Source of the DNA: Galeopsis tetrahit
Lineage: Eukaryota; Streptophyta; Magnoliopsida; Lamiales; Lamiaceae
Length of the DNA stretch: 64,000 nucleotides
Direction: 5' to 3'
NCBI GenBank assembly: GCA_963675135.1
Contig: OY776126.1
Coordinates: forward strand, 22,075,195 to 22,139,194
The stretch's first letter is position 1; each line of letters opens with the position of its first letter. Positions 1-11,417 of the stretch are shown one piece after another. A program made the position numbers and the translations under genes. The notes under the pieces were generated by a model. The model had not been told where the DNA came from, ran no database searches, and was given only the letters and a program-made list of their open reading frames with translations.

Positions 1-37
1 AACAGTTAACATCTCAACCATTACAAATAATGCACAG

Positions 38-343
38 GCATGGACTCTTTACAAAGAAGGGAGCCTAAGGGAACTAGTAGATGCTTCTCTAGGCGATTCT
101 TTCGACATATTTCAAGCATTGCGCTCAATCCACGTAGGATTGTTGTGCGTGCAAGCTCGTCCCGAAGATAGGCCAACCATGTCATCCGTGGTTTTTATGC
201 TGGGAAATAAAGATGAACTGCCTGAGCCTAAACAACCTGCATTTTTTACTGAAAGAGATGTTTCTGCCGCTGAGAATTTTACCCTAAAGAACCATGCATG
301 TTCAGCGAATGATGTTACCATTACGCTGCTCGATGGCAGATAA
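38..343 (+). CDS. G-type lectin S-receptor-like Ser/Thr kinase, last exon only (gene cut by window start)
   Basis: The window opens in an intron whose acceptor AG is at 36-37; the exon runs to TAA at 341-343. It encodes the end of the kinase domain (GLLCVQARPEDRPTM, the conserved subdomain XI arginine region) and the S-receptor kinase C-terminal tail ending in EVTITLLDGR or its variant DVTITLLDGR. It is nearly identical in DNA to the last exon of the complete gene at 14030-17089, including intron sequence before the acceptor, so the two are recent tandem duplicates on the same strand. The earlier exons lie outside the window. The family is plasma-membrane receptor kinases with an extracellular S-domain; ligand and role cannot be inferred from this fragment. 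Confidence 0.9.
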   Translation, partial: AWTLYKEGSLRELVDASLGDSFDIFQALRSIHVGLLCVQARPEDRPTMSSVVFMLGNKDELPEPKQPAFFTERDVSAAENFTLKNHACSANDVTITLLDGR

Positions 344-693
344 ACACCCAATTGCACTATGGTTCCTGCATTCCCTCTTGGTTTAATATGGTCATTATTA
401 TTTGTAATTTTCTAGCATTACTTTTATGGCTTATATTTTCAGTAATTCAGTGTCCTTTCATGTTGTAAAGCATCACACTGTTTTCAACCTTGGTAAAAAA
501 GCAGATAAGTTTTTAGTTTCACATTCCCATCGTTTTGATTTTCTTCGTGTTTTTCTCCGATTTAAGGCCATTCTGTTCCGTTTCGGTTTTTACTGATTTT
601 TGTTACTAGTCTTTGGATTTGTTACTAATTCGAGTTTTTGCAAACTAGGCTTAATGAGAGTAGACATGTTAAAAAAAAAAAATCCCCTGACCA
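344..693. other. 3' flank of the receptor-kinase copy, no further gene
   Basis: AT-rich sequence. The first ~60 bases parallel the flank after the stop of the second kinase gene (17090-17160), consistent with a shared 3' UTR. No coding potential was recognised. Confidence 0.5.
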
Positions 694-743
694 CATTGAC
701 GGACCCAGTAAGTGCCCGGGTGTCACTAGGCCCCCCACCAATT

Positions 744-745
744 TA

Positions 746-776
<31 letters not shown>

Positions 777-779
777 TTT
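744..779. repeat. (TA)n followed by T-run microsatellite
   Basis: An uninterrupted alternating TA tract passes into a T homopolymer, just inside the left end of the hAT-like element. Confidence 0.9.
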
Positions 780-932
780 CAATAATTATTTATATTATTT
801 TTTTTATATTTTAAGATAATGATGAGAACACGTAGAATAAATCCGTAATCCACTAGAAATGCAAACTATTTTACAAAATAAATTCTATTATTTAATTACT
901 CCACAAAATATGCAAATATTGTAATAAACTAA

Positions 933-1063
933 CCACATATTTGACCTTGGAGAGCTTTTAGAAGAGCTCTCCAAGTGGGAGCTGTCCAAAAGTGCAATTT
1001 AGCTTGGACAGCTTCCACTTGGAGAGCTCTTCTAAAACCTCTCCAAGGCCAAATATGTAGTAG
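933..1063. mobile_element. degenerate palindromic CACTA-type MITE
   Basis: The sequence reads CCTTGGAGAG... and then its own inverse complement ...CTCTCCAAGG around a short centre. It matches the 196-bp palindrome at 12103-12298, but both tips are eroded: the left tip lacks CACTACTA and the right tip stops at TGTAGTAG. It lies in a different position of the hAT-like element than the second copy does, so the two insertions were independent. Confidence 0.7.
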
Positions 1064-1107
1064 CCAATAATATAGGCCAAATATGTAGCCAATAATATCT
1101 AATGCAT

Positions 1108-1228
1108 ATCTATATTCCTAAAAATAAGGCAACAAAATAAAATATTAATCCATTGAACCGCCCTTCAATCTATATTCCTAAAAATAAGGCAACAAAATAA
1201 AATATTAGTCCATTGAACCGCCCTTCAA
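1108..1228. repeat. 60-bp tandem duplication (2 copies)
   Basis: A unit beginning ATCTATATTCC and ending CGCCCTTCA is repeated with a period of exactly 60 bases; the copies differ at one visible position (ATTAATCC versus ATTAGTCC). Confidence 0.9.
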
Positions 1229-1797
1229 TCTGACTTTCGACTATATGTAATTTTGAGCCCACGACCCTCATTCTCATCAGATTACTTGCAAACTTTAAAT
1301 ATAAAAATAATTCACAAAATAGATACATTTACTATATCATTTTATTTTTTAAATTATTATTAATTGTATATCCGCATTTTCTCTTATTAATACACCTCAC
1401 TAATTTTTTTTAGATCTCACAAAATCTATTTTATACTTTATTAAATCACACAAACTGATTCTTACTTATTTGATCTCACACTCCACTAAATTTACATTTT
1501 TTAAAAAGTGAGTCAATCAAAATATAAAAATCACTGTGGACGGTGGAGTATATTTTAAGTTCTACATTTGAGTAATAGTGGTTAAAGTCTCAACAACGAT
1601 CGGAGTTGTATATTTTTTCACAAGCTAGAACAATCAAAATTACTTTCTTTCAAAACATAATAAAAATTGTTAAATTTAAATTAATGAAATGAGATGTATT
1701 GAAAATTTTATAATAATTTTTTTGTATATATAAATATTTTGTCTTTGTAATAATGTAAATTGGGTCCCCCAATCTGTAATTTTTGGGTCCGTCAGTG

Positions 1798-2549
1798 ACT
1801 CACTCTGACCAGTTTAGCAAATTCAGGGTTTGAGTTAAGAAACCGAAAAGGAACCCTTCATCTGACCGGTTCGATTTAATGAGAGTAAAATTGAAAAATC
1901 TACAGTTGAACCGTCAATTTTTATTATTGATTTTTTTTGTATGTATTTTAAAAAATTCCCTTATAAATAGGACACAGTCCTAATTCATCTTTTCACCAAA
2001 AAAGTGATCAAATTATTACTTCTCTTCTCTTTACAATCTTTTAAATTAAAACACTCCATTTTCAAAGTTACTATTTACCATAGAGTATTTTACAAGTTTA
2101 GGCTCAGCTTCAAAGTTACTAAATGGGCTGCGATTGAAATGTCGAGCTTCATTTTACAAGTCGAGCTTTTGAGCTACCCAATTTGAATAACAATTTCAAG
2201 TCTCAGCCTCACAACAAAAGTACCTTAGTTTTTTTTTTTTTTAGACACAATTATTTGAATGACCATGTATATACTTCTCATTTATACTTCACTAATATGA
2301 TTCAGATAGTGTAATAGATTATGGATCATGTTACATATATACATGTGATGAAACTCGTCTCGTGTATAAAGACAATCTTACAAAAGTTCTTAGCTTAATT
2401 TTTTTTTTTTTTTTTAAAATTCAAATAACAAAAGCAAGGTACAAATTAAATAAAATAAAAATCCAATAAATAAATGTAAATGGTTAAAAGTATATATATT
2501 AATCATATGAATATTGCATTAAAATAAGTGGGTAGGTCTCCTGTGAACT
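1798..2549. other. AT-rich spacer, nothing recognised
   Basis: Short poly-A/T runs and no long open frame; no element ends, RNA gene or protein similarity recognised. Confidence 0.5.
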
Positions 2550-3010
2550 CACTACAAAAAATCATCAATATAAAGAGGGGAATGGCGAGGGAATGACCCT
2601 CTTTAATCACTTTGGCGAGGGCAAAGGCGAGGGACAGTCACTGTCGCCAAAGTGCTCCTCGCTAATTTATTGGCGAGGGCACCCTCGCCTATTAGAGAGG
2701 GCAGAATCACACTCGCCAATTCCCGAGGGCGTGGGCCCTCGCTAAAATGTGGTATTTAAAAAAAAATACAGATCTGGGTTTCGAACCTAAGGTCACATCT
2801 CTTACCAGGTCTCTAAGGCCACATCTCTTACCCCTCACCACTAGGCCACCATTAATGCAGGTCTCTAAGGCCACATCTCTTACCCCTCACCACTAGGCCA
2901 CCATTAATGCCTTTTTATTCCAGCCCCTGCGCGCACATGAGGGGTCGAACTCGCGACCTCCCGGTTGTGAAGAGTTTATGCGCCCCCTGTGTGCCAATTA
3001 GGCTAGGAGC
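2550..3010 (+). mobile_element. CACTA-like element, left end only
   Basis: CACTACAAAAAA at 2550 is the canonical plant CACTA tip. It is followed by clustered subterminal motifs (GGCGAGGG and inverse complements) between 2585 and 2745, the organisation bound by CACTA transposition proteins. No matching TTTTTTGTAGTG right end follows before the truncated gypsy element, so the right part is deleted or lies beyond unrecognised sequence. The rest of the interval holds a 52-bp tandem duplication. Confidence 0.6.
2807..2910. repeat. 52-bp tandem duplication (2 copies)
   Basis: A unit starting AGGTCTCTAAGGCCAC and ending CATTAATGC is present twice head to tail (2807-2858, 2859-2910) with no difference seen by eye. 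Confidence 0.9.
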
Positions 3011-3049
3011 TTTAGTCATAATGTTTTAAATGCAATATATATTTATCTC

Positions 3050-3545
3050 TTTTAATTTCTGTTTTTATTCTTTAATTAATTTAAGAAAGCAACTTCATTA
3101 ATTAATTTAATAACTTATACTTATGTATTAATTCAATTTTATTCTTTTATTCTTTAAGTCAATTAATTTAATAAATTACCAACTATATGTTATTAACTCA
3201 ATTAATTTATATATTAGCTCAATACTTAATTAATTTAAGAAAGCTAGCCCTTCATTACTTAATTTAATAACTTATACTTATATATGTATTAAATCAATTT
3301 TTTTCTTTTATTCTTTAAGTCAATTAATTTAATAAATTACCAACTATATGTTATTAACTCAATTAATTTATATATTACCTCAATCTTTAATTAATTTAAG
3401 AAAGCCCTTCATTACTTAATTTAATAACTTATACTTATGTATTAACTCAATTTTATTCTTTAGATGAATTAATTTAATAAATTACCAACTATATGTTTAT
3501 TAACTCAATTAATTTGTATATTAGCTCAATACTTACTTAATTAAT
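3050..3545. repeat. AT-rich tandem array, about 3 units of 154-161 bp
   Basis: The marker TTAAGAAAGC starts at 3081, 3235 and 3396, and the intervening sequence (ATAACTTATACTTAT, ACCAACTATATG, ATTAACTCAATT) recurs in the same order in each unit. No coding potential. It separates the CACTA-like end from the truncated gypsy element. Confidence 0.85.
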
Positions 3546-3649
3546 CACACACAAGCAATATGAATTAAAACCATTAAAATAAACCATTGTCTCGTTCACT
3601 TAAAACCATTAAAATATGAATCAAAATCAATGTTTGGATCACCCATTAA

Positions 3650-6435
3650 TTCTTCTACCATAGTGTGGTACGAACTAGGTCCCATTGGGTCAACTTCGGA
3701 AAGAGGTCACCTTGTTCGAGATATGCATATCTCAAGTGATCCAGAAGTGGTTTCAAGTCTAGCTTCCTCCCTTTCTCTTGAGCTTTGGGTTCCTCCTTAG
3801 CTCCATCCTTTGGTGCCTCCAACGAGAAATATGAGGATCAATTGTCAAGATTTTTGTTAGGAAATCTTTGACACTCTTCAAGTAAAACCCCCCCAAACTT
3901 GGCTTCTCGTCGTATCTCCATGAATTTCTCTCCCTTCTTGATTGGGAGCTCCTGTAGAACATCAAGAGAACACGTGTATTCAAACAATTCTATATCATCA
4001 AGTTCATCATAGTTAAAATTGAAAGGAACAAGAGAATGTGAAGTAAGAGAGTTTCTTATGCAAAATTCAAGTGGATCTTTTGAGTTGCTCTTCTCCATGT
4101 GCATATCCACACAAGCTTGAACACTATTGATCACGTTGCACTCGAAAACTTCATCCTCATCATCTCGAAACTTGATGGCCTTGTAGATGTTGAACAAGAC
4201 CTTCTCATTGTTCACTTTAAGCTCCAACTCCCATTTCCTCACATTTATGATAGCCCCTGCGGTTGCCAAAAATGGCCTTTCCAAGATCAATGAAATGTAT
4301 TTGTCCTCCTCCATATCCAAAACCACAAAGTCTATCGGAAAAATGAATTTGTCAACTTTAACCAACACATCCTCTACTATACCCAAAGGGTATGTCATGG
4401 ATCTATCCGCCAATTGAAGGCTCATCGTGGTTGGTGTAAGCTTTCCCAAACCAAGAGTTTTGAAAATGGACAAAGACATAAGATTTATACTAGCTCCCAA
4501 ATCACACAAGGCTCGAAATGTACCTCCATCCCCGATGACACATGGTAAGGTGAAAGATCCGGGGTCTCTAAGTTTTTTAGGCAACTTGGCTTGAATGATC
4601 GAGCTACACTCCTCGGTCAAATGTACCGTTTCGTACTCCACCATCTTCCTCTTATTTGTCATGATTTCCTTTGGGAATTTGGAGTAGTGAGGCATTTGCT
4701 CAAGAGCTTCGGCAAAAGGAATGTTAATATGAATCTTCTTGAACATTTCCACGAACTTGGCAAATTTGTTGTCCAACCCTTTCTTCTTCAATCTTTGAGG
4801 GTATGGGAGAGGCACTTCATTCTTGCCTTTGTCTTGAGGAGGGATTGCCTCCTCACTCTTCTTCTCTCCTTCTTTTTCCTCTTCCCTTTCTTTCTCTTGA
4901 CCCTCTTCTTTGTCAACACCCTCGGGTGCCCTTACCATTTCCTCCTCTTGTGGCATCTTTGGCCCCTCATAGCTTGTCCCACTCCTTAGTTTGATGGCCT
5001 TGCATTGTTCTTTGGGATTTAGCTCCGTGTTTGAAGGAAATTGCCCCAGAGTGTGTTGACTTCCAACAATATTGGAGAGTTGGCCCATTTTTTTCTCCAT
5101 GGCTTTCATGTGGGTAGTCACATCTTTGATCATCTCTCCTTGTTCATCAAGCTTTTGCCATGTCTTTACCATATAGCTCTTCGTTTCACCCATGAAAGCA
5201 CCGCACATGTCTTCCAAAGACGGCTTTGATGAAGGCTCCACAATCATTCCATCTCTTACATTGAAATTCGGAGGTGGTTGGATGGCGTTCCTTGGGTTTT
5301 CATAGGAAAAGATCTCGAGTTGCCTCAAACCGGGGTGATATTGATTCGGGTTAGAAGGGTTTTCACGGTTTTGCCTCTCATTCCAACCTCTTTCTCGAAA
5401 ATTCCGGTCACGTTGATTGTTCATGTAGTGGGCCTCTTCATATTGTTCATCACTCGGTACCACTAATGACTTGGCCGTCATCAACGAAGTCAATTTATCC
5501 ATTTTGTTGGATAGAGTAGCAAAATCCTCTGATTCTCTAGTGGAAGCAACTTTTCGGGTTTGCCTTCTCTCGGATGGCCATTGGTTCCCGTTTTTCGCCA
5601 TCTCCTCTAAGAGCACATAACCCTCTTCCATCGTCTTTCCCAACAAAGACCCTCCACCGGCCGAAGCGTCTACCATCCCTCTTGTACGGTGATCCATCGC
5701 GTTATAGAAATAACAAATGATTGATCCCTTGAAAACCCGTGTTGAGGACAACTTCTTATGAGATCCTTAAAGCGCTCCCATGCCTCGGCCAATGATTCCT
5801 CCTCATCTTGTCAAAATGAAGATATTTCCCCCCGTATTTGAATGGTTTTGCTTGGGGGAAAATACTTCATTAGGAAAGCATCCACCAAATCATTCCAATT
5901 ATCTATCGTTCTCAAGTCGAGAGACATGTACCATTGTTTTGCACGATCACGGAGTGAGAAGGGGAACAATTGGAGACGAATGTAGTCTTAAGGGACTCGG
6001 TTTATCTTCACCGTCCCGCTTATCTCTAGGAATTGAGATAAATAGAGGTTAGGATCTTCTTTTGACAACCCTCTGAATTGGTTGTTTTGGACCATCATGA
6101 TCAACGCCGGTTTGAGCTCAAAGTTATGAGCGTCTACGGGTTCCCTACCCGCTCCTCCGTACGGCCTTGGGATAGGGCGAAAGTGATCCCTCAAAACTCT
6201 TTGATGCCCATGTTCCTCATTCACCTTTGGTGCTCTATCTCCTTGCTCTTCATTTGGCCCTTGATTCCAAAATTTCTTCCTCAACCTCTTCCACTATTGG
6301 ATTCTCTCTTCTATTCATGGCTTCTAGATCAATTCTTCTTCTTTCGGCGTTTTACCTTCGACAACGAGCTTCGATTTCTGGGTCTAGAGGTAACAACACT
6401 TGTTGATCTCTCCTCGCTCGGGTGATCATAGGCCA
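3650..6435 (-). pseudogene. Ty3/gypsy gag-protease and start of pol, decayed and truncated
   Basis: Read on the minus strand from about 6435 (AYDHPSEERS). The gag capsid region (RVLRDHFRPIPRPYGG, AKQWYMSLDLRTI, DLVDAFLMKYFPP) is followed by an aspartic-protease-like fold (ALCDLGASINLM) and then, after a stop at 3838, a linker with KLDLKPLLDHLRYAYLE, which resembles the segment just before reverse transcriptase in Athila-like gypsy elements. Damage seen: a CAA-to-TAA change in the capsid region, an in-frame TGA in the capsid region, a one-base frameshift near 5730, the TGA at 3838-3840, and the protease motif DSGA read as DLGA. The longest open part is 3838-5751. Reverse transcriptase, integrase and the 3' LTR are missing, so pol was cut off just upstream of RT. 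Confidence 0.85.
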
Positions 6436-6584
6436 TGTCTAAATAAGAGTTAAAGAGAAGGTGAGAATCGTAAGAGAAATCAAAATAACACACAAAGATA
6501 TTTTTTGGATTTTTTGCAAATAAGGAAAGCAAATGAAATGTCTAAACTAAAATTCTATCGACCTACACTCTAGGACTACAAAAC

Positions 6585-6602
6585 CTCCCCGGCATCGGCG
6601 CC
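6585..6602 (-). other. primer binding site (tRNA-Asp type)
   Basis: On the minus strand this reads TGGCGCCGATGCCGGGGA, lying five bases inside the LTR boundary. It is complementary to the 3' end of plant tRNA-Asp with one mismatch relative to the same site at 57746-57763. Confidence 0.8.
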
Positions 6603-6607
6603 ATACT

Positions 6608-8319
6608 TGATTCATGTATTATGCAACACTAAAATACGCGACCGCAAGTATACGGTGTCTATCGTAGCGTGATAAGTACGAGGTCGATCCCATGAGGAGG
6701 TGTAGTATAAAAGTTGAGTTTGTCGATTGAATTCTAAATAGATGCGATCGATTAGGTATAAATGTAGCAATTACCCCTAATTTTCTACCAAAGTTATCAC
6801 AAGTAAACAATTAAACGAGTAATATAAAATCGATCAATGAACGCTCATGCAAATCACAAAACGAAATGAAAAACGAATGAAACTCAAAAATGAGAAAGTA
6901 GGTTCCAAGGCATATGCAATACTAATGAATCCATCTTTGACTAACAATCTACTCAAGTGGTGTTCATGTTTTGTCTATAAGATTGATCACATAATAATGA
7001 ATTAAAAGTTTCTTCAATCCAAATAATCCAAAGGAAATATCACACAACTTAGTATCTCTACCTAAATTGCACAATATAACCCAATCAAGCTCCTAGGATC
7101 ATCACACATCTTCCTAATCATTGATCATCTTTCAATCTCACAATAAAATTAGGTCAAATGCTTGCAATCAATCAATCAAAATAGATTTCTCAACATAATT
7201 CAATTAACTAAGATTAACATATCACCATTGTACACTAATGACATGTTTTGCAATGAAAATCAAGCATCCAAATAGAATTAAGCCACACAAACACCAAATA
7301 AGCAAAACATTAATTCATAAACTTCAACAAGAGTATTTACATAGCCCTAGAACTAAAAGTGTTCTAGCCAATCAACAACATAATCTAATTAACAAAATCA
7401 AAAGAAATAACTAAATAGAAAGATGGAGAAATAGAAATCTTAGTCTAAAATATGGTGGGGAATGAAAATTCCAAGCTATTGATGCCTTCCTTGCATGAAC
7501 TGATGGAGAATTGAAGAAGTTGTGGCCAAATCACCTCCAAGTATGTGTTTCTATGTGTGGAATTTCAAGAATTGGGGGAAGGTACATTTGGTTTTAAGAA
7601 TGGGGGCTTATATAGTGTTGGGGTAGGGCTTGGGAATGGAAATTGCACTTAAGTCCTTGGAAATTGGATAAAATATGCAAAAACCACCGAGAGCAGGGGT
7701 GACTCGGCCGAGTTGGGGTGTTCGAATTGAGGAAAATGCTTTCTTCAGGACTCGGCCGAGTGGAGGAACTCGGCCGAGTGGTCGCACATTCCAGTGTACT
7801 GCCTCGCCCAGCAACTCGGCCGAGTCAAGGAACTCAGCCGAATGACAATTCATTCCCGTTTCTAACTTTGCCTCGCAGCTCAGCCGAATGACAAATCATC
7901 CCAGATTCTAAGTTCGCCCAGCAGCTCGGCCGAGTCAGGGAGCTCGGCCGAGTGACAAATCATTCCAGATTCTGCCCTTCGGTCGTGGTTCGGCCGAGTT
8001 GGGTAGCTCGGCCGAGTTGCTCTGCTTTCCAAACTTGTTTCGTGCATATCTTTCGCTTCGATTGTCCGATTGACCTGATTCTTTTGGCTATTTCACTCCG
8101 TTTTTCGAGACGAACTCAACGGTTCACTCCTCTTCTTGATCCAGTGAAGTATGGTTGGTGTTTTGCTCCAAATTCCATCATATTTCCTACAAAATCGACA
8201 AAACACAACCTTTCCCTCATTTTGGCTCAAATCATCATAATTAATCCATAATTCAATGAAATCCACATCAAAATAGGTTTCACATGTGCATCTAAAGCGT
8301 GTAAATTTCACCCGAATCA
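6608..8319 (-). repeat. 5' LTR of the truncated gypsy element
   Basis: The LTR reads TGATTCGGGTG... at its 5' tip (8319 side) and ends ...ATGAATCA beside the PBS. It shares the start, general order and end region with the LTRs at 56190-57739, 24011-25929 and 11008-13630. A TATA box (TATATAA, minus strand) sits at 7608-7614 with a palindrome array upstream. No second LTR is present, so no target duplication can be paired. Confidence 0.8.
7690..8021 (-). promoter_or_regulatory. array of ACTCGGCCGAGT palindromes in the U3 region
   Basis: About ten perfect or one-off copies of the 12-base palindrome ACTCGGCCGAGT, many as pairs about 10 bases apart, in an otherwise AT-rich LTR. The array ends about 80 bases upstream (minus strand) of the TATA box. 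A regulatory role is inferred from position only. Confidence 0.6.
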
Positions 8320-9529
8320 TTGTTTCTTTGAGCAATTCATATTGTAGCTCAATTTGATAAATTTCTAAAAGATATTATAGTGAATTAGTTTGAGTGGAAT
8401 TTGAGGATTTAGAAGTTTTGCTACTATTATATTAGTATGATTTATTTTTCTTTTAATCTCAGTTTCAATCAATTTGTGTGTCAGACTGTTGTTAGGGAGC
8501 CTTAAAAGTAGTATGGGTAATAGATGGTATGGAGGTAAACAACAGGTGTGTAGCACAATAGATGGCAACAAAAAAATGATGAGGTAAGACTTGTAAATTT
8601 GATCTAATCTTCTCATGTGAATGCAGATGCACAATAGACAGAAGAGGGTTGAGGTAAGGCTCTTAAATTTGATCTAATATCTATCTTCTCATTTGAATGT
8701 AGAGTATTTATCTCTATGCTTTGCTTCGTTATATATTCTTCTGGATCTCTACATATGGTTTTATTTTAATCATTGTATGAAAAGATAATCGACAATCCCC
8801 TGCTTAATTTTAAAGATATTTGCAATTTCATGATTATGTTCTTGAGAAATTTGTTCTTTTTAAGCATTAGACTAAAGCAAAATTTGACAGGGAAGATAAC
8901 CATTTTTGAATAAATGGTTACTAATTGATTATCAGATCAAATGCAAGTTTTCAGTACATGACAATTTTTTGGTCGTGGTAATGAATTTGTTTGCGTATGA
9001 TAGGGTGCAGGTTTTTCATCTTCTTTTGGATATGTTTGAAGAGATCGAACTTTATGAATAGCAGCATATGTGCCTGATCATTATGAATTGTTACCTTGTA
9101 ATGAAAATTATACAAGTTGTAATGATACATTGCCACTGTAATTGGTTTATCACTTCGTCACTTTTCCCGATTTTATGTTTAAAGTAACTTTGAGGTACAT
9201 GTATGCTTATCTATCGTATTTCTATAGGCAATGTAATGATGTAGTTTTAGGGGAAAGGAACATTTGGAAGAGAAAGCATAAGCTGTGAGGTAATTGAGTA
9301 TGATTCTAATGTTTGGTACCAAGTAGCCAAGTAGGAAAAAATGAAAATTAAGAAAACATATTTTTCGTGATGCTGATGAGTCTGAGTGAACTGAGTCTGA
9401 GTGAACTTAGAATAGATCTCTAACATGCTTGAAGGCCATCATTTCTTTGTTGATCCGATTGTATCGTTTTCGCTGTTAAGTTAGTTAATGCCCGTTTTTA
9501 GGTTTATTGATTAAATTTCAGTGGTTTAT
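8320..9529. other. AT-rich spacer with a short direct repeat flanking splice-like sites
   Basis: No gene recognised. Near 8577-8702 the string GAGGTAAG..CTT.TAAATTTGATCTAAT occurs twice, each followed by a TTCTCAT.TGAATG.AG acceptor-like end, bracketing a 27-base segment. This may be a decayed exon-intron duplication, but no protein family was recognised. Confidence 0.4.
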
Positions 9530-10329
9530 AAATATTGAGCCTGAGCCTAGCCTGCTATCTATGATAGACTTTTTTTTTATAGCCTTGGCCTGGCTTTTTA
9601 AGTAAATAGGCCAGACCTACGAGCCTTTTAGAAGCCTATTAAATACTCCCTCCATCCCATAGGAACTTGCACACTTGGGATGACACACAATTTAAGAAAT
9701 GTATAAGAAAATGTGTAATGAGTGATGTTTTGAGGGGTAGTTTTGTAAAGTTTTATGAATAAAGTAAAGTAAAAAGTAGATTGAGTTGGAAAAGTAATGA
9801 CATATGCGTAAATAAGAGTATATTTTGAGAGTGGGGGTTATAAAAATATTTCCTTTTATGGGGTGTGCAAATTGATATGAGACATCCATTTATAGAAAGT
9901 GTGTAAATTTATGTGGGACGGAGGGAGTATGTTAAATATGAATCGTATTTCAATATTCAAAGTTGCAAATAAAATTCACTACCAAAACAAATGCATTACA
10001 ACGATGAGTTTAAATACAAACATTATAACGATTTCTCAAATACTAAAATAAACTTAACTTACTTTAATTTAATTTAATATAAATGTTAGTACTTAATTTT
10101 AAGAATGACTTATTATAAAATATATATAAATATAATATATAATCTTAAATAGGCCGGCCTGTTAGGCTTATAAGACCTTATATAAAGCCTAAACCTAACC
10201 TAATTAACTAAATAGGCTTTTTAAAAAGCCTTAGCTCGACTCATATTATAAATAGGCTAGGCCTAACAAGACCCTTAATAGGCTAGGCCGTAGGCCCCTG
10301 TTGGGTAGCCCGGTCTACTTCCACCCCTA
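9530..10329. mobile_element. hAT-like fragment rich in AGGCCT/TAGGC motifs, left end unresolved
   Basis: Many copies of TAGGC and GCCTA in both orientations occupy both flanks, and the right tip on the reverse strand reads CTAGGGGTGGAAGTAGACC, resembling hAT terminal repeats (T/CAGGGGTG). A matching left tip was not found. A Stowaway-like MITE sits inside at 9646-9927. The right tip abuts the copia relic. Confidence 0.4.
9646..9927. mobile_element. Stowaway-like MITE, 282 bp
   Basis: Terminal inverted repeats CTCCCTCCATCCCA and TGGGACGGAGGGAG, flanked by TA at 9644-9645 and 9928-9929. Length and internal sequence match the MITEs at 55559-55841 and 36975-37260. Confidence 0.9.
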
Positions 10330-11007
10330 GTTGTATCCTCTCCGTGCTAAATCAAATTTTTTTGACATCTTGGTCACCTTTCACAAATTTGTGTGCAACC
10401 AATTCTCCACCACTCTAAAGGTCTTTCAGAGTGATGGTGGTACAGAGTTCATCAACAAGGTTGTTCACTCGTTCATGGCCTAGCATGGCATCTCGCATCA
10501 TATCTCATGCCCGTACACACCGCAACAAAATGGTCGGCTCAGCGCAAGCACTGTCACATCACAGAAACTGGCCTATCCATGCTTTTTCATGCTCGCGCCC
10601 CGTCTGAATATTGGTTTGATGCTTTTGCCACTGCAGTCCACCTAATCAACTGCCTTCCCTCCTCGGTTTTAGGTGGTTGTTCGCCCTTTCAGGTTGTATT
10701 CGACACTGTACCTCTCTATGAGAATTTCAAGCCTTTGGGTGTCGTGTGTTTCCTTATCTCCGGGATTACGCTGCGAACAAACTGTCTCCTCGTAGCCACC
10801 CGTGCATTTTCTTGGGTTACAACAGTCAAAACAAGGGTTTTCGGTGTTTTGATATCCTGCCTCATTGTGCCTCTTTATTACTCGACATGCTATGTTTGAT
10901 GAAGAGTGTTTCCCCTTTTCAGGTTCTGACCGGCCTATGCCGACTACTTTTGTGGTCTCGTCTTTTCTGGACGTAGAGTCGGCCTCCTCGCCTAGCCCTT
11001 CGACTAT
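10330..11007 (+). pseudogene. Ty1/copia integrase relic
   Basis: Plus-strand fragments in shifting frames give an rve integrase core: FQSDGGTEF with the second catalytic Asp, then CPYTPQQNGR, ILGGCSPFQVVF-like text, and HPCIFLGYNSQNKGFRCFD. An in-frame TAG follows SFMA and several frameshifts occur. The proline/serine-rich linker (SPSPST) is interrupted at 11008 by a solo LTR and resumes at 13636 (IPNINPPVPAIPC, then stop). Reverse transcriptase is absent. Confidence 0.85.
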
Positions 11008-11417
11008 TGACTTTTCTCATTTTTTTAACACTTTCTTAAGCACTTAACAATACGATCTCCACAAGCGCATGGGTCCGATTGTAGTACGTAAGTACGACCA
11101 AGTAGTTTGTTCGTTCCAAGGATTTAATTGAGTGCAAGCGAATCCCTAAAGTTACGAGTATGCATGCTATTGTAGTAACTACACGGGTTTGTTTGGATTT
11201 TCGAGAATTTAAAACACAAGTATGAAACTAGATGAACCAAGATAATAAGAAATGGACAACCGAAATAACAAGCTATCTAACTTCCGTTCGAAAGTACAAA
11301 GTGAGAGGGTATTGCCTCGGGTGTATCCATTTTGTAGGTTATGTGGTGAATTAATGGACTAAATTACACAAATTAAACCTAAGGTGTTTGGTAAAGCTAA
11401 AGGCTATCACTCGTGTG

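Larger units (their letters stand above)
694..1797. mobile_element. hAT-like non-autonomous element, copy 1
   Basis: The ends are inverted copies: CATTGACGGACCCA at the left and TGGGTCCGTCAGTG at the right. The terminal 50-60 bases at each end are related to the element at 11418-12335, which has an exact 8-bp target duplication and is therefore assigned to hAT. Here the target duplication is not clean: CTGACCA occurs just left of the start and again shortly right of the end, offset by a few bases. No transposase is encoded. It contains a TA/T simple repeat, a degenerate palindromic MITE and a 60-bp tandem duplication. Confidence 0.65.

Noticed and set aside
2930..3000. GGTCGAACTCGCGACCTCCCGG resembling an antisense tRNA T-loop
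   Set aside because: No cloverleaf could be drawn around it; a SINE or tRNA call is not supported.
4591..4989. Plus-strand frame of 132 codons
   Set aside because: Shadow of the minus-strand gypsy gag-protease, whose acidic and coiled regions leave open antisense frames.
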